Part shown: one piece after another, positions 26,360-34,831 of the stretch | Layout of the letters: the number at the start of each line of letters is the position of its first letter | Numbering within the stretch: position 1 is the first letter of the stretch | From: Acidimicrobiales bacterium | GTDB lineage: Bacteria; Actinomycetota; Acidimicrobiia; Acidimicrobiales; Iamiaceae | Direction of reading: 5' to 3' | Assembly: GCA_035547835.1 (NCBI GenBank) | Contig: DASZTW010000008.1 | Location: 124,001 to 188,000 of the forward strand | Length of the DNA: 64,000 nucleotides | Program-made: the position numbers and the translations under genes | The notes under the pieces: model-generated | Told to the model about the DNA's origin: nothing | Seen by the model: the letters and a program-made list of their open reading frames with translations, nothing else | The model's database searches: none

Positions 26360-27481
26360 TCAGCCGTGCAGGCGGTAGAAGCGGAACATGTCGTGCTCGA
26401 TCGGCAGGATCTCGACCGTCGAGTAGCCCGCGTCGGTCGCATAGCGCTCGAGGGTGGCGGTGCGAAGGACGGTTCCCGTGGCGGCGGAATCCGGTTCGCT
26501 GCGACCGACGGGCAGGCAGTGCAGCACGCTCGCCGCGTAGAAGAGGTGCTGCATCGGGTCGGGGTCATTCGGGGTCAGCGCGTCGGCCGCCCGCTCGTCG
26601 ACCACGAACACCGCACCATCGGGGGCAGCGAGCTGTCGCATGGCGGCCAGCGCCTCCACCGGGTGGGCCATGTCGTGCAAGGCCTCGAAGCAGCACACGA
26701 GGTCGTAGCCGCTGCCTTCCTCGGTGGCGGCGTCGCGCACGTGGAAGCGAGCGCGGTCGCCCACTCCCGCGGCGGCAGCGTTCGCCTTGGCGGCGTCGAT
26801 CGACGCGGCATCGCTGTCGAACCCGTCGACGGTCGCGCCCGGGAACGCGCGTGCTGTGGCGATCGACGCCCAACCGCTCCCGCAGCCCAGTTCCGCCACT
26901 CGACCACCGTCGCCTTGGAGCCGCGCCACTACGTCGGGCATCGTCGGCAGCCAATCCGCGGCGAGCAGGTTGGTGAACTGCGGGCGGTTCGCTCCCTCCT
27001 GCGCCCGGCGGACCCATTCGCCGTAGCCGGCGAACGAGATGCCGGTCCCGTTGCGGTAGGCCTCGACCAGCTCCGGCAGGACCGCGGGACCGGCGGTCGC
27101 GAACGTGGCCAGCGGCGCCACACACGCCAGGCTGTCCGGGTCGAGCAGGCAGGCCTGGTGGGCGACCGGCAACGAGAACACCCGCCGGTCGGGATCACCG
27201 TCGGTGGGCTCGACGTCGACTGACGCGATGCCGGCCGTCGCTTGCTGCTCCAGCCACTCGCGGGCGTAGCGGGCGTCGATCTTCGCCGCGCGGGCCAGCT
27301 CCGGCGGGGTCTTGGGGCCCTGCGCCAGCGACGCGTACAGGCCCAGCCGCATCCCGAGCTCGATCGTGGCGAGCTCGAAGGTGCCGATCGTGGCCATGGC
27401 CACGCGCTGGGCGAACGCGCCGATCGCCGTGGCCAGCTCGTCGGCGGCCTGGTGGGTGGGTTCGGTGGTGGTCGTGGACAT
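26360..27481 (-). CDS. SAM-dependent methyltransferase with N-terminal winged-helix-like domain
   Basis: A 373-residue class I methyltransferase. The N-terminal 110 residues form a winged-helix-like dimerisation domain as in O-methyltransferases (GTFELATIELGMRLGLYASL, TPPELARAAKIDARYAREWL). SAM motif I is VAELGCGSGWA at about residues 195-205, followed by VDGFDSD. Substrate unknown. The ATG at 27481 is chosen; the 36 codons upstream cross the operator region. Divergent from the large ATPase gene, with a palindrome between the two. Confidence 0.88.
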   Translation of the reverse strand: MSTTTTEPTHQAADELATAIGAFAQRVAMATIGTFELATIELGMRLGLYASLAQGPKTPPELARAAKIDARYAREWLEQQATAGIASVDVEPTDGDPDRRVFSLPVAHQACLLDPDSLACVAPLATFATAGPAVLPELVEAYRNGTGISFAGYGEWVRRAQEGANRPQFTNLLAADWLPTMPDVVARLQGDGGRVAELGCGSGWASIATARAFPGATVDGFDSDAASIDAAKANAAAAGVGDRARFHVRDAATEEGSGYDLVCCFEALHDMAHPVEALAAMRQLAAPDGAVFVVDERAADALTPNDPDPMQHLFYAASVLHCLPVGRSEPDSAATGTVLRTATLERYATDAGYSTVEILPIEHDMFRFYRLHG

Positions 27482-27513
27482 CGGTCTCCTCCTCGGATCG
27501 CTCGACCAGAAGG

Positions 27514-27532
27514 CGCCAGATCGGGTCTGGCG
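27514..27532. promoter_or_regulatory. Operator-like palindrome, copy 1
   Basis: CGCCAGA-TCGGG-TCTGGCG is a perfect 7-bp inverted repeat with a 5-base spacer. It lies 33 bases upstream of the methyltransferase start (27481) and 27 bases upstream of the ATPase start (27559). A second copy precedes the acetyltransferase gene at 30765, which marks the three genes as one regulatory unit. Confidence 0.65.
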
Positions 27533-27558
27533 TCGCCAGCCGCCGATAGCGTGCGCGC

Positions 27559-30500
27559 ATGGGGGATGGGTCGAGCGACGTCGGTGCACCCATCCGGCGC
27601 GCTTTGGTCGCGGCGTTCAGGGCGGCCGGTGAGGCCAACGGCCGTCTGGTCCTGCTCACCGGCGACGCCGGGATCGGCAAGACGACCGCCGCTCGCGAGC
27701 TGGCAGAGCTGGCCCGACGATCAGGTGCGACCGTGCGGTGGGCGGCCTGCTGGCCCGGCGGCGCCACGGTCGCCCACGGCCCGTGGGTCACGTTGCTGTC
27801 TGGCCTCGGCGGCGCGGGGGCGCGGGCGGTCGGGACGCTGTCGACAGCCCCCGGCGACGAGACGGCAGCCGCCACCTCCGCGCGCGCATCGGCGTACGCG
27901 GAGGTGGCCCAGGCCCTCGAAGCGGCGAGTGCGAGCCGGACCATTGTCCTGGTGCTCGACGACCTGCAATGGGCTGACGAAGGCACCGTGCAACTTCTCG
28001 CCGCCGTCGTGGGCAACTTGCCGGGCCTGCCCGTTCTCGTGGTCGGCACGTATCGCGACACCGAGGTGGCGGCGGGTTCGCCGTTGCGACAGCTCGGCGC
28101 GTCGGCGGAGCGTTTCGCGCTCACCGGTCTCGACGTCGGTGGTGTTGGCGGGATCCTGGCGGAGATCGTCGGTGGCGAACGGGCCGCTGCGCTCGCCGCC
28201 GAGACCCATCGCCGCACCGGCGGCAACCCGTTCTTGGTCGTGCAGCTCGGGCGGCTCTTCGCGGGCGATCCGTCCGCCCTCGAGCACGGCACGCTGCCCG
28301 CCGGCGCTCGCGATCTGCTCGAGGGTCGCCTCGCAGGACTCGCCACTGCCGATCGAGGAGTCGTGGTGGCCGCCGCCGTGCTCGGCAGCCGCTTCACCGG
28401 CCGCGACGTCGCGGCCGTGCTGGGCGCCGAGGCGACGTCCGGCGCGCTGGAGCGCGCGGCGGGGCTGCGGATCCTCGAGCGCGCGCCGGGCGTGGGTGTG
28501 TGGTCGTTCGTGCACGAGCTGTTCCGCCAAGCGGTGCTCGATGCGGCCGACCCCGAAGCCGTGCGCCGGCTCCACCGCCGCGCCGCCGCCTCCTTGGCGG
28601 CGGTTGATGCCGAGCCCGCGGTCGTTGCGCGTCACCTGCTCGAAGCTGCAGACGGCGGTTCCGCCGACGCGGCGTGGTGGCTGGTCCGTGCGGGCGACCG
28701 TGCCATCAGCTCCATGGCGTGGGAGGAGGCGAAAGGTCACTACGAGCGGGCGCTGGCGGCGCTGCCGGTAGGCGATCGAGGCCACGACGACACCCGCGCC
28801 GCGGCGCTGCTCGGCCTCGGCCGCGCCCGGTTGCTGGACGGGGACGGAGCCGGCGCGGGACGCGCGTTCGTGCAAGCAGCCGAGCTGGGGGACCGGATCG
28901 GGTCCGTCTCGCTGCTGGCGCAAGCGGCGCTGGCGTTCAGCCTCGACCTGTCGGGTTTCGAGGTGCGGCTGTACGACCAACGCCAGATCGACTTGCTGGA
29001 GCGGGCGGCGCGAGCGCTCGCCGGCAGCGGGTTGCTCGGGTTGGAAGCCACCGTGCTCGCGAGGTTGTCGGTGGCCCTGTCGCTCGCGGCATCGCCGGTG
29101 CGCCGACTCCAGCTCGCGGAGCGGTCCGTCGAGCTCGCCCGCCAGGCGGATGAGCCGGCCGTGCTGGCCAGGGCGTTGGCGGCGCATTGCGACGCGATGG
29201 CGTCACCGGACCATGTCGACAGGCGCCTGCGCGAGGCGAGTGAGGTCGTGGCGATCGGCGAGCGCGTCGGCGACGGCCCGCTCGAGCTGCTCGGCCGGCG
29301 GCTGCGGTACGTCGCGTTGCTGGAGCGTGGCGACGCAGCAGGCGCCCACGACGAGATTGCCGCCTTCGCTCGCCGGGCCGACATCGTCGCCAACCCGCTC
29401 TACTCCTGGTGCGTTCCGCTTTGGCGTGGTCAAGAGGCTCTGGTGGCCGGCGATCTGGCCGGCTGCGAGCAGGCCATCGCCGAAACCGCGGCGTGCGGGA
29501 TCGCGGCCGGCAGCACCAACGCACCGTTGCTCGCGACCGTGCTCGGGCTGGTGCTGTCCCTGGTCCGGGGTGACTTCGTGCAGGTCATCGAGCGGATCGA
29601 TTCGCTCGTCGACGACGCGCCGGAGTTGGTGCCGTACATCACCACCGGCGGCGCGTTCGCCAGGGCGCTCGCCTTGGCCGGCGACGCGTCAGGTGCAACG
29701 GCCGTGCTCGACAGGTGGCAGGGCGCCGGTCTCGACCACGTGCCGTTCGATGGCGGGTGGTTGTCGGAGCTGGCGATGGTGGTCGCCGCAGCAACCCTCG
29801 TCGACCACCCAGTGCTCGCCGACGCGGTGGCCCGGCTCGAACCGTACGCTGAGCTGGTTGCCTTCGAGGGCATCGGCGCTGGGTTGTACGGCGCCGTCGC
29901 CGGCTTCCTCGCAGCGGGAGCCCGGGCCCTCGGTCGGCACGACGACGCCGAACGTCACGCCCGCCAGGCGCTCGAGATCAACCGTCGCTTCGGTGGGGTG
30001 CTGCTGGCCGAAGCGCATCGCACGCTGGCCGACGTGCTCGGCGGCGGCCCGGAAGCTGCGTGGCACGATGCGGCGGCGAACGACGCATATCGGACCCTCG
30101 GCCTCGACCGCCTGGTGCGCCGCGGACCGTCGGGCAGCGCGCGGCCGTCGGGTGGCGCGCGGGCGAGCGAGAGTGAAGCGGCAGACGTCGCGCCGGCGGC
30201 CAGTCCCGTCAACGAGCTGCGCCGCGATGGCGAGGTCTGGCAGGTGTCGTTCGCCGGCCAGACGACCATCGTGAAGCACAGCAAAGGTGTGGCCGACCTG
30301 GCGGTGCTGCTCGCCTCGCCGGGCCGCGAGGTGCACGTCGCCGAGCTCGAAGGCGTCCCGGTTGCAGCGGTCACGACAGCTGGCGACGAAGTGCTCGACC
30401 GCCAAGCCATCGCCGCGTACCGCGAGCGCCTCGCAGATCTCGCCACCGAGATCGATGACGCCGACGCCTCCCACGACCTCGGCCGAGCGGAGCACGCCCG

Positions 30501-30768
30501 CATCGAGTACGACGCGCTGGTCGACCAGCTCGCTGGAGCGGTCGGTCTGGCCGGCCGGGCCCGCCGGTCGGCCAGCAACCCCGTCGAGCGCCTCCGCAAG
30601 GCAGTGTCGGCTCGCATCCGCGACGCCATCCGCCGAATCGACGCGGTCCACCCTGCGCTCGCCCGGCACCTCACCAACGCGGTGCGCACCGGCACGTACT
30701 GCTCCTACCAACCCGAGCAGCCCACCGCCTGGCGGTGCCAGACGCGATCTGGCGCCCAGGAGGCATGA
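27559..30768 (+). CDS. Large STAND/AAA-type ATPase, MalT/LuxR-like but without LuxR HTH
   Basis: 1069 residues. Walker A is GDAGIGKT (35-42) and Walker B is IVLVLDDLQWAD near residue 132-143, as in LuxR-type LAL regulators. A long helical TPR-like region follows (about 350-860). The C-terminal 170 residues do not look like a LuxR HTH; they contain the block VSFAGQTTIVKHSKGVADLA seen at the ends of other actinobacterial ATPases, and a helical segment rich in Arg. It is probably a signalling or regulatory ATPase. Its last bases overlap the acetyltransferase start in an ATGA, and they contain a copy of the operator-like palindrome. Confidence 0.8.
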   Translation: MGDGSSDVGAPIRRALVAAFRAAGEANGRLVLLTGDAGIGKTTAARELAELARRSGATVRWAACWPGGATVAHGPWVTLLSGLGGAGARAVGTLSTAPGDETAAATSARASAYAEVAQALEAASASRTIVLVLDDLQWADEGTVQLLAAVVGNLPGLPVLVVGTYRDTEVAAGSPLRQLGASAERFALTGLDVGGVGGILAEIVGGERAAALAAETHRRTGGNPFLVVQLGRLFAGDPSALEHGTLPAGARDLLEGRLAGLATADRGVVVAAAVLGSRFTGRDVAAVLGAEATSGALERAAGLRILERAPGVGVWSFVHELFRQAVLDAADPEAVRRLHRRAAASLAAVDAEPAVVARHLLEAADGGSADAAWWLVRAGDRAISSMAWEEAKGHYERALAALPVGDRGHDDTRAAALLGLGRARLLDGDGAGAGRAFVQAAELGDRIGSVSLLAQAALAFSLDLSGFEVRLYDQRQIDLLERAARALAGSGLLGLEATVLARLSVALSLAASPVRRLQLAERSVELARQADEPAVLARALAAHCDAMASPDHVDRRLREASEVVAIGERVGDGPLELLGRRLRYVALLERGDAAGAHDEIAAFARRADIVANPLYSWCVPLWRGQEALVAGDLAGCEQAIAETAACGIAAGSTNAPLLATVLGLVLSLVRGDFVQVIERIDSLVDDAPELVPYITTGGAFARALALAGDASGATAVLDRWQGAGLDHVPFDGGWLSELAMVVAAATLVDHPVLADAVARLEPYAELVAFEGIGAGLYGAVAGFLAAGARALGRHDDAERHARQALEINRRFGGVLLAEAHRTLADVLGGGPEAAWHDAAANDAYRTLGLDRLVRRGPSGSARPSGGARASESEAADVAPAASPVNELRRDGEVWQVSFAGQTTIVKHSKGVADLAVLLASPGREVHVAELEGVPVAAVTTAGDEVLDRQAIAAYRERLADLATEIDDADASHDLGRAEHARIEYDALVDQLAGAVGLAGRARRSASNPVERLRKAVSARIRDAIRRIDAVHPALARHLTNAVRTGTYCSYQPEQPTAWRCQTRSGAQEA
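30736..30754. promoter_or_regulatory. Operator-like palindrome, copy 2
   Basis: TGCCAGA-CGCGA-TCTGGCG, the same 7-5-7 design as 27514-27532 with one mismatch in the left arm. It lies inside the last codons of the ATPase gene and 10 bases before the acetyltransferase start, so it could give the acetyltransferase its own regulated promoter. Confidence 0.6.
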
Positions 30769-31520
30769 CGACACTCGCCGACACCTCGACGTTCACCGAG
30801 CGGGCGTTGGCCGCCACCGCCGACCGCTTCGTCCACTTGGCCCGCTCCAGCGGGCGGCCGTACCGGGTCGACGACGACTTGGCGGTCGCGTGGCAGGGCC
30901 CTCGCGGCTTCTACACCAACGTCGCGTGTGTGTTGTCGGCCGAGCCGGACTGGAACTCGGTGCTGGCACGGGTCGATGAGGTCGTGCCGCGCCCCGCGCC
31001 CGCGTTGGTCATCACCAGCGCGATGGAGCCCGACCTGGCGCCGTCGGGGTTCCAGGCCATCGGACGCCCGCCGCTGATGGTGCGCCCGGCGGGACCGTCC
31101 GAACACACCATCCCAGCCGAGCTGACGATCACCGAGGTGGTCGACGAAGCTGGCCTCGAAACCTTCGAGCACACCTTGGTCGACGCCTATCCCGAGCCGT
31201 TGATGCAGCCGTACCGGTGGGGCGAGTTCAACGATGCGCGGGTGCTCGGCGGTCCGACACACTTCTTCACCGGCTACGTGGCCGGTCGGCCGGTGGCCAC
31301 CGCGGCCGGTCACGTCGCGGCCGGCGTGAACCTGGTCGAGTTCGTCGCCACGATGCCCGACGCTCGCGGTCGCGGCTACGGCGAAGCGGTCACCTGGGCC
31401 GCCACGTCGGCCGATCCGACGCTGCCCGCTGTCTTGACCGCCAGCGACCTCGGCCGTCCGGTGTATGAGCGGATGGGCTACCTCGCGGTCTCGCGTTGGT
31501 CGCTGTGGTTCCGCCCCTGA
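30765..31520 (+). CDS. GNAT-family N-acetyltransferase
   Basis: 251 residues. The acetyl-CoA-binding motif A is ARGRGYGEAVTWAA near residue 205, followed by VYERMGYLAV near the C-terminus, as in GNAT proteins. The N-terminal half is less conserved. The ATG at 30765 follows AGGAGG and overlaps the ATPase stop, so the two are coupled. Substrate unknown. Confidence 0.87.
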   Translation: MTTLADTSTFTERALAATADRFVHLARSSGRPYRVDDDLAVAWQGPRGFYTNVACVLSAEPDWNSVLARVDEVVPRPAPALVITSAMEPDLAPSGFQAIGRPPLMVRPAGPSEHTIPAELTITEVVDEAGLETFEHTLVDAYPEPLMQPYRWGEFNDARVLGGPTHFFTGYVAGRPVATAAGHVAAGVNLVEFVATMPDARGRGYGEAVTWAATSADPTLPAVLTASDLGRPVYERMGYLAVSRWSLWFRP

Positions 31521-31538
31521 CCCTCCAAACCCCATCGA

Positions 31539-31583
31539 GCTGTGAGCAGTTGGCCACCTCCAGGGTGGCCAACTGCTCACAGC
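31539..31583. terminator. 20-bp hairpin, copy 2, between convergent genes
   Basis: Arms GCTGTGAGCAGTTGGCCACC (31539-31558) and its exact complement (31564-31583) with a 5-base loop TCCAG. Compared with copy 1 at 26283, the eleventh stem pair is G-C instead of C-G, changed on both sides. It overlaps the last codons and stop of the CoA ligase gene ending at 31577 and follows the acetyltransferase gene. Bidirectional terminator or mobile palindrome. Confidence 0.7.
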
Positions 31584-33124
31584 AGGGATGGTTTGGCCGG
31601 GGGGCCTGCGCGGTCGCGGTACGCGTCGCGCAGGCGGCGCTTGTAGATCTTTCCGTTGTCTTCGCGGGGGAGCTGATCGGTGAACTCGACGAACCGGGGG
31701 CACTTGAAGTGCGCGAGGCGCGCCCGGCAGTGCTCGATCAGCTCGGCGGCCAGGGCGTCGCTGGCCTCGATCCCGTCTCTCAGCTCCACGACCGCGAGGA
31801 CCGACTCGCCCCACTCCGGATCTGGGACGCCGATCACCGCGGCGTCGCCGACAGCAGGGTGCTCGAGCAGCGCCGCGTCGACCTCGGCGGGGTAGACGTT
31901 GACCCCTCCCGAGATGATCAGGTTCGCGTTGCGGTCGGTGACGAACAGGTAGCCGTCGTCGTCGAGGTAGCCGATGTCGCCGAGGGCGAAGTACCCGCCG
32001 CGGTACGTCGAGTCGGTCTTCGCGTCGTCCTTGAAGTAGCGGAACTGACCGGTGGGCGGCGCCTTGATGTAGACGAGGCCGACTTCGCCCGCGGCGAGCG
32101 GCGCGCCGGTCTCGTCGCCGATGATGACCTGACCCCTGCCCAAGGGTCGCCCGACCGTGCCCGGCCGCTGCAACCACGTTGGCGAGTCGACCATGCTGCC
32201 AACCCCTTCGGTCGCCGCGTAGTACTCCCACACCACTGGACCGAACCACTCGATGATCGCCTGCTTGACCGGCACCGGGCAGGGGGCTGCGCCGTGCAGC
32301 ACGTGACGCAAGCTCGACAAGTCGGCCGCGGCCCGATCCTCCTCGGGCAGGGCGAGCAGCCGGTGGAACATGGTGGGCACCATGTGCGTGTGCGTCACGT
32401 GGTGCTCGCCGATCAACCGCAGCGCTTCGGCGGCGTCCCAATGGTCCATCGTCACGACCGTGGCACCGAACGTGAGCGGGATCGTCAGTGAGAAGGCAAG
32501 GGGCGCGGCGTGGTACAGCGGTCCCGTGCAGAGGTGCACGTCGCCGCCAGTTTCGATGTAGCCGTACAAGTTCCGAGCGGGCTCGGCCGGAACCGGGGGG
32601 CGGTACACACCTTTGGGGCGGCCAGTGGTGCCCGACGTGTAGAGCATCGTCGTGCCGGGAGCATCAACGTCGTCGAGCGGGTCACCGGGTTCGGCTTCGA
32701 GCGCAGCGCGGTAGCTGTCGGACCCTGCCGCATCGGGTCCCGCCACCAGGCAGACCTCGCAGGCGGCTGCGCCGGCCAGGCCGTCGCTCGCAAGGGCCGC
32801 GAGCTCGGTGGTGGTGACCAGCGCTTTCGCTTCGCAGTCGCCGATGATGTACCCGGCCTCGTCGGGCGCGAGGTGCCAGTTGATCGGCGTCAGCCGGTAG
32901 CCGCCGGCACGGCACGCGTACACCGTCTCGACGAACGCCGGCCCGTTGCCGGCGAGGAGGGCGACGGCGTCGCCGGGCTCGAGCCCGCGCGATCGCAGCG
33001 CCCGGGCCAGCCGGTTGGCGTTCCCGTCGAGTTCGGCGAACGTCCGGCTGCCGGCAGGCGAGGTGAAGGCCAAGGCGTCGGGGGTTGCTGCGGCCCACTG
33101 GCCGAGGTCAGCCATGCCGGTCAT
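31577..33124 (-). CDS. AMP-forming acyl-CoA synthetase (class I AMP-binding)
   Basis: 515 residues. The adenylation loop is LYTSGTTGRPKGVYRPP, the A5 region is WEYYAATEG, and the hinge and C-terminal lysine regions are GDIGYLDDDGYLFVTDR and DNGKIYKRRL. It activates a carboxylic acid to its CoA thioester; FadD-like, substrate unknown. The start at 33124 overlaps the DUF35 gene by 17 bases; an alternative ATG at 33115 gives a 3-residue shorter protein. Third gene of the operon with the thiolase-like and DUF35 genes. Confidence 0.9.
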   Translation of the reverse strand: MTGMADLGQWAAATPDALAFTSPAGSRTFAELDGNANRLARALRSRGLEPGDAVALLAGNGPAFVETVYACRAGGYRLTPINWHLAPDEAGYIIGDCEAKALVTTTELAALASDGLAGAAACEVCLVAGPDAAGSDSYRAALEAEPGDPLDDVDAPGTTMLYTSGTTGRPKGVYRPPVPAEPARNLYGYIETGGDVHLCTGPLYHAAPLAFSLTIPLTFGATVVTMDHWDAAEALRLIGEHHVTHTHMVPTMFHRLLALPEEDRAAADLSSLRHVLHGAAPCPVPVKQAIIEWFGPVVWEYYAATEGVGSMVDSPTWLQRPGTVGRPLGRGQVIIGDETGAPLAAGEVGLVYIKAPPTGQFRYFKDDAKTDSTYRGGYFALGDIGYLDDDGYLFVTDRNANLIISGGVNVYPAEVDAALLEHPAVGDAAVIGVPDPEWGESVLAVVELRDGIEASDALAAELIEHCRARLAHFKCPRFVEFTDQLPREDNGKIYKRRLRDAYRDRAGPPAKPSLL

Positions 33125-33527
33125 CCCGGAGCGTGAACATCGGCAAGTTGCGGCCGTCCGGCAGTGGCTCCCAGGTGACCGCGACGGACGCGCCGACCGC
33201 GACCGAGGCGGGGTCGACTTCGACCACGTTCGCCATCATGCGGATGCCGTCGTCGAGGTCGATGAGCGCCACGGCGTACGGCGCGCGGTCGGCGAGGCGT
33301 GGGTCTTGTGGCCGGTGCTCGACCGTGACGGCGTACACGCGACCTGTTCCGGCCGAAGGCCGCCACTCGAGGTCGGTGCCGAGGCAGCCGGGGCAGAAGT
33401 CGCGGGGGTACCAGAACGGCTCCGCGCACGTTCGGCACCACTGCACGGTGAGGCGTTGCTCACGCGTGGCGTCCCAGAACGGGGCGGTGGTCGCCGAGGT
33501 GGGCGGTTCCGGTCGAGCGTCGCTCAC
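33108..33527 (-). CDS. DUF35 zinc-ribbon/OB-fold protein
   Basis: A 139-residue acyl-CoA-associated OB-fold protein. A zinc ribbon is formed by C31, C34, C45 and C48 (CRTCAEPFWYPRDFCPGC), followed by a beta-rich OB domain. Proteins of this family are obligate partners of thiolase-like or hydratase proteins in steroid side-chain degradation. The GTG at 33527 overlaps the TGA of the thiolase-like gene in a GTGA, which supports complex formation between the two products. Confidence 0.88.
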   Translation of the reverse strand: MSDARPEPPTSATTAPFWDATREQRLTVQWCRTCAEPFWYPRDFCPGCLGTDLEWRPSAGTGRVYAVTVEHRPQDPRLADRAPYAVALIDLDDGIRMMANVVEVDPASVAVGASVAVTWEPLPDGRNLPMFTLRDDRHG

Positions 33528-34708
33528 AACGTGTCCTCCGTCCCGAGCACGAGGGTCGACATGCACGACAGCACCATCCCCGAGCCGTGTGCCACGGCGA
33601 GCTGCGCATCGGGAACCTGCCGTTGGTCGGCTTCGCCGCGCAGCTGCCGCACGGCTTCGACGATGAGGAACATGCCGTACATCCCGGGGTGCGTGTACGA
33701 CAGGCCGCCGCCGTTGGTGTTCATGGGCAGCGAGCCGCCGGGGCCGGTGCGCCCGTCCTCGACGAACGCCCCGCCTTCGCCTTTGGCGCAGAATCCGAGG
33801 TCTTCGAGATGGAGCAGCGCGGTGATCGTGAAGCTGTCGTAGCCCATCAGCACGTCGATGTCGTCGGGCTTCACGCCGGCCATGGCGAACGCCGCCGGGC
33901 CGCTCACGACGCCCGGCGTCACGGTCAGGTCCGGCATCTGGGAGATCATCTGGTGGTCGTGTGATGTCGACGCGCCGAGCACGTAGATGGGCGGCTTCGC
34001 CAGCGTCGCCGCCCGCTCCGCGCTGGTCAGGACGAACGCACCGGCGCCGTCGGTGACCACGCAGCAGTCGAGCCGGTGCAGCGGGCTCGACTCCATCGGC
34101 GACGCGAGTACGTCGTCGATCGTGATCGGGTCCTGGTAACGGGCCCTGGGGTTGCGGCTCGCCCACCCGCGCGTGCTCACCGCGATCTGTGCGAGCTGTT
34201 CCGACGTGGTCCCGTACTGAGCCATGTGGCGCGACGCGGCCAGCGCGTACGGTCCCATCGGCATCCGCAAACCGTACGGTCGCTCGAACTCGCCCATGGG
34301 GTCGTAGCCGCCCACACCCATGCCGGGGAAGCGGCCGCGGACCTTGCGCTTGCGGTCGCTGCGTGGGGTCGCGGCGTACACGCCCACCACCACCTCGCAC
34401 ACGCCGGCGGCGATGGCGGCGGCGGCGTGCTCGACGTGTACCTCGAAGCTCGACCCGCCCGTGTTGGTGGACTCGGTGAACTTGGTGTCGGTGATGCCGA
34501 GGTGCTCGGCGAACGAAACCGACGACGCGTGGTGGCACACGCCGTCGACGTCGGCGAGCGTGAGGCCGGCATCGTCGAGCGCTTCGCGCACCATCGCCGC
34601 TTCGAGCGCGCGCCCGTACAGGTCGAGCTCGCCGGTGGGTGAGACGGCGTCGGCGACACCGACGAGCGCGGCGGCGCCGCGCAAGGTCCGGTCGTGTCGG
34701 TTGGTCAC
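33524..34708 (-). CDS. Thiolase-like protein (SCP-x/Ltp2-like aldolase candidate)
   Basis: 394 residues of thiolase fold, GTG start. At the position of the acylated Cys the sequence reads TNTGGSSFEVHVEHAAAAI, so the nucleophile Cys is missing. The late segment MNTNGGGLSYTHPGMYG keeps the His region in altered form. Cys-less thiolase-like proteins paired with DUF35 proteins include the Ltp2-type retro-aldolases of sterol side-chain loss. A C-C lyase role is therefore more likely than thiolysis. Coupled to the DUF35 gene by a 4-base overlap. Confidence 0.82.
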   Translation of the reverse strand: MTNRHDRTLRGAAALVGVADAVSPTGELDLYGRALEAAMVREALDDAGLTLADVDGVCHHASSVSFAEHLGITDTKFTESTNTGGSSFEVHVEHAAAAIAAGVCEVVVGVYAATPRSDRKRKVRGRFPGMGVGGYDPMGEFERPYGLRMPMGPYALAASRHMAQYGTTSEQLAQIAVSTRGWASRNPRARYQDPITIDDVLASPMESSPLHRLDCCVVTDGAGAFVLTSAERAATLAKPPIYVLGASTSHDHQMISQMPDLTVTPGVVSGPAAFAMAGVKPDDIDVLMGYDSFTITALLHLEDLGFCAKGEGGAFVEDGRTGPGGSLPMNTNGGGLSYTHPGMYGMFLIVEAVRQLRGEADQRQVPDAQLAVAHGSGMVLSCMSTLVLGTEDTL

Positions 34709-34790
34709 GATGCGTTCATAGCGCGATCGCGGGCGCTTCGTCGGACGACGCTCTGGTCTGGTTGCCCTCGTGGCCCGCCGACACGAACAC

Positions 34791-34822
34791 CGCCGCGGCC
34801 GCCTCAGCGAGCGGCCGCGGCG
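34791..34822 (-). terminator. GC-rich hairpin after the SDR gene
   Basis: A perfect 12-bp stem CGCCGCGGCCGC with an 8-base loop, starting 9 bases after the SDR stop (minus-strand direction). It would end the CoA ligase-SDR transcript and separate it from the thiolase-like operon at 34708. There is no T-tract. Confidence 0.55.
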
Positions 34823-34831
34823 TGCGCGTGG

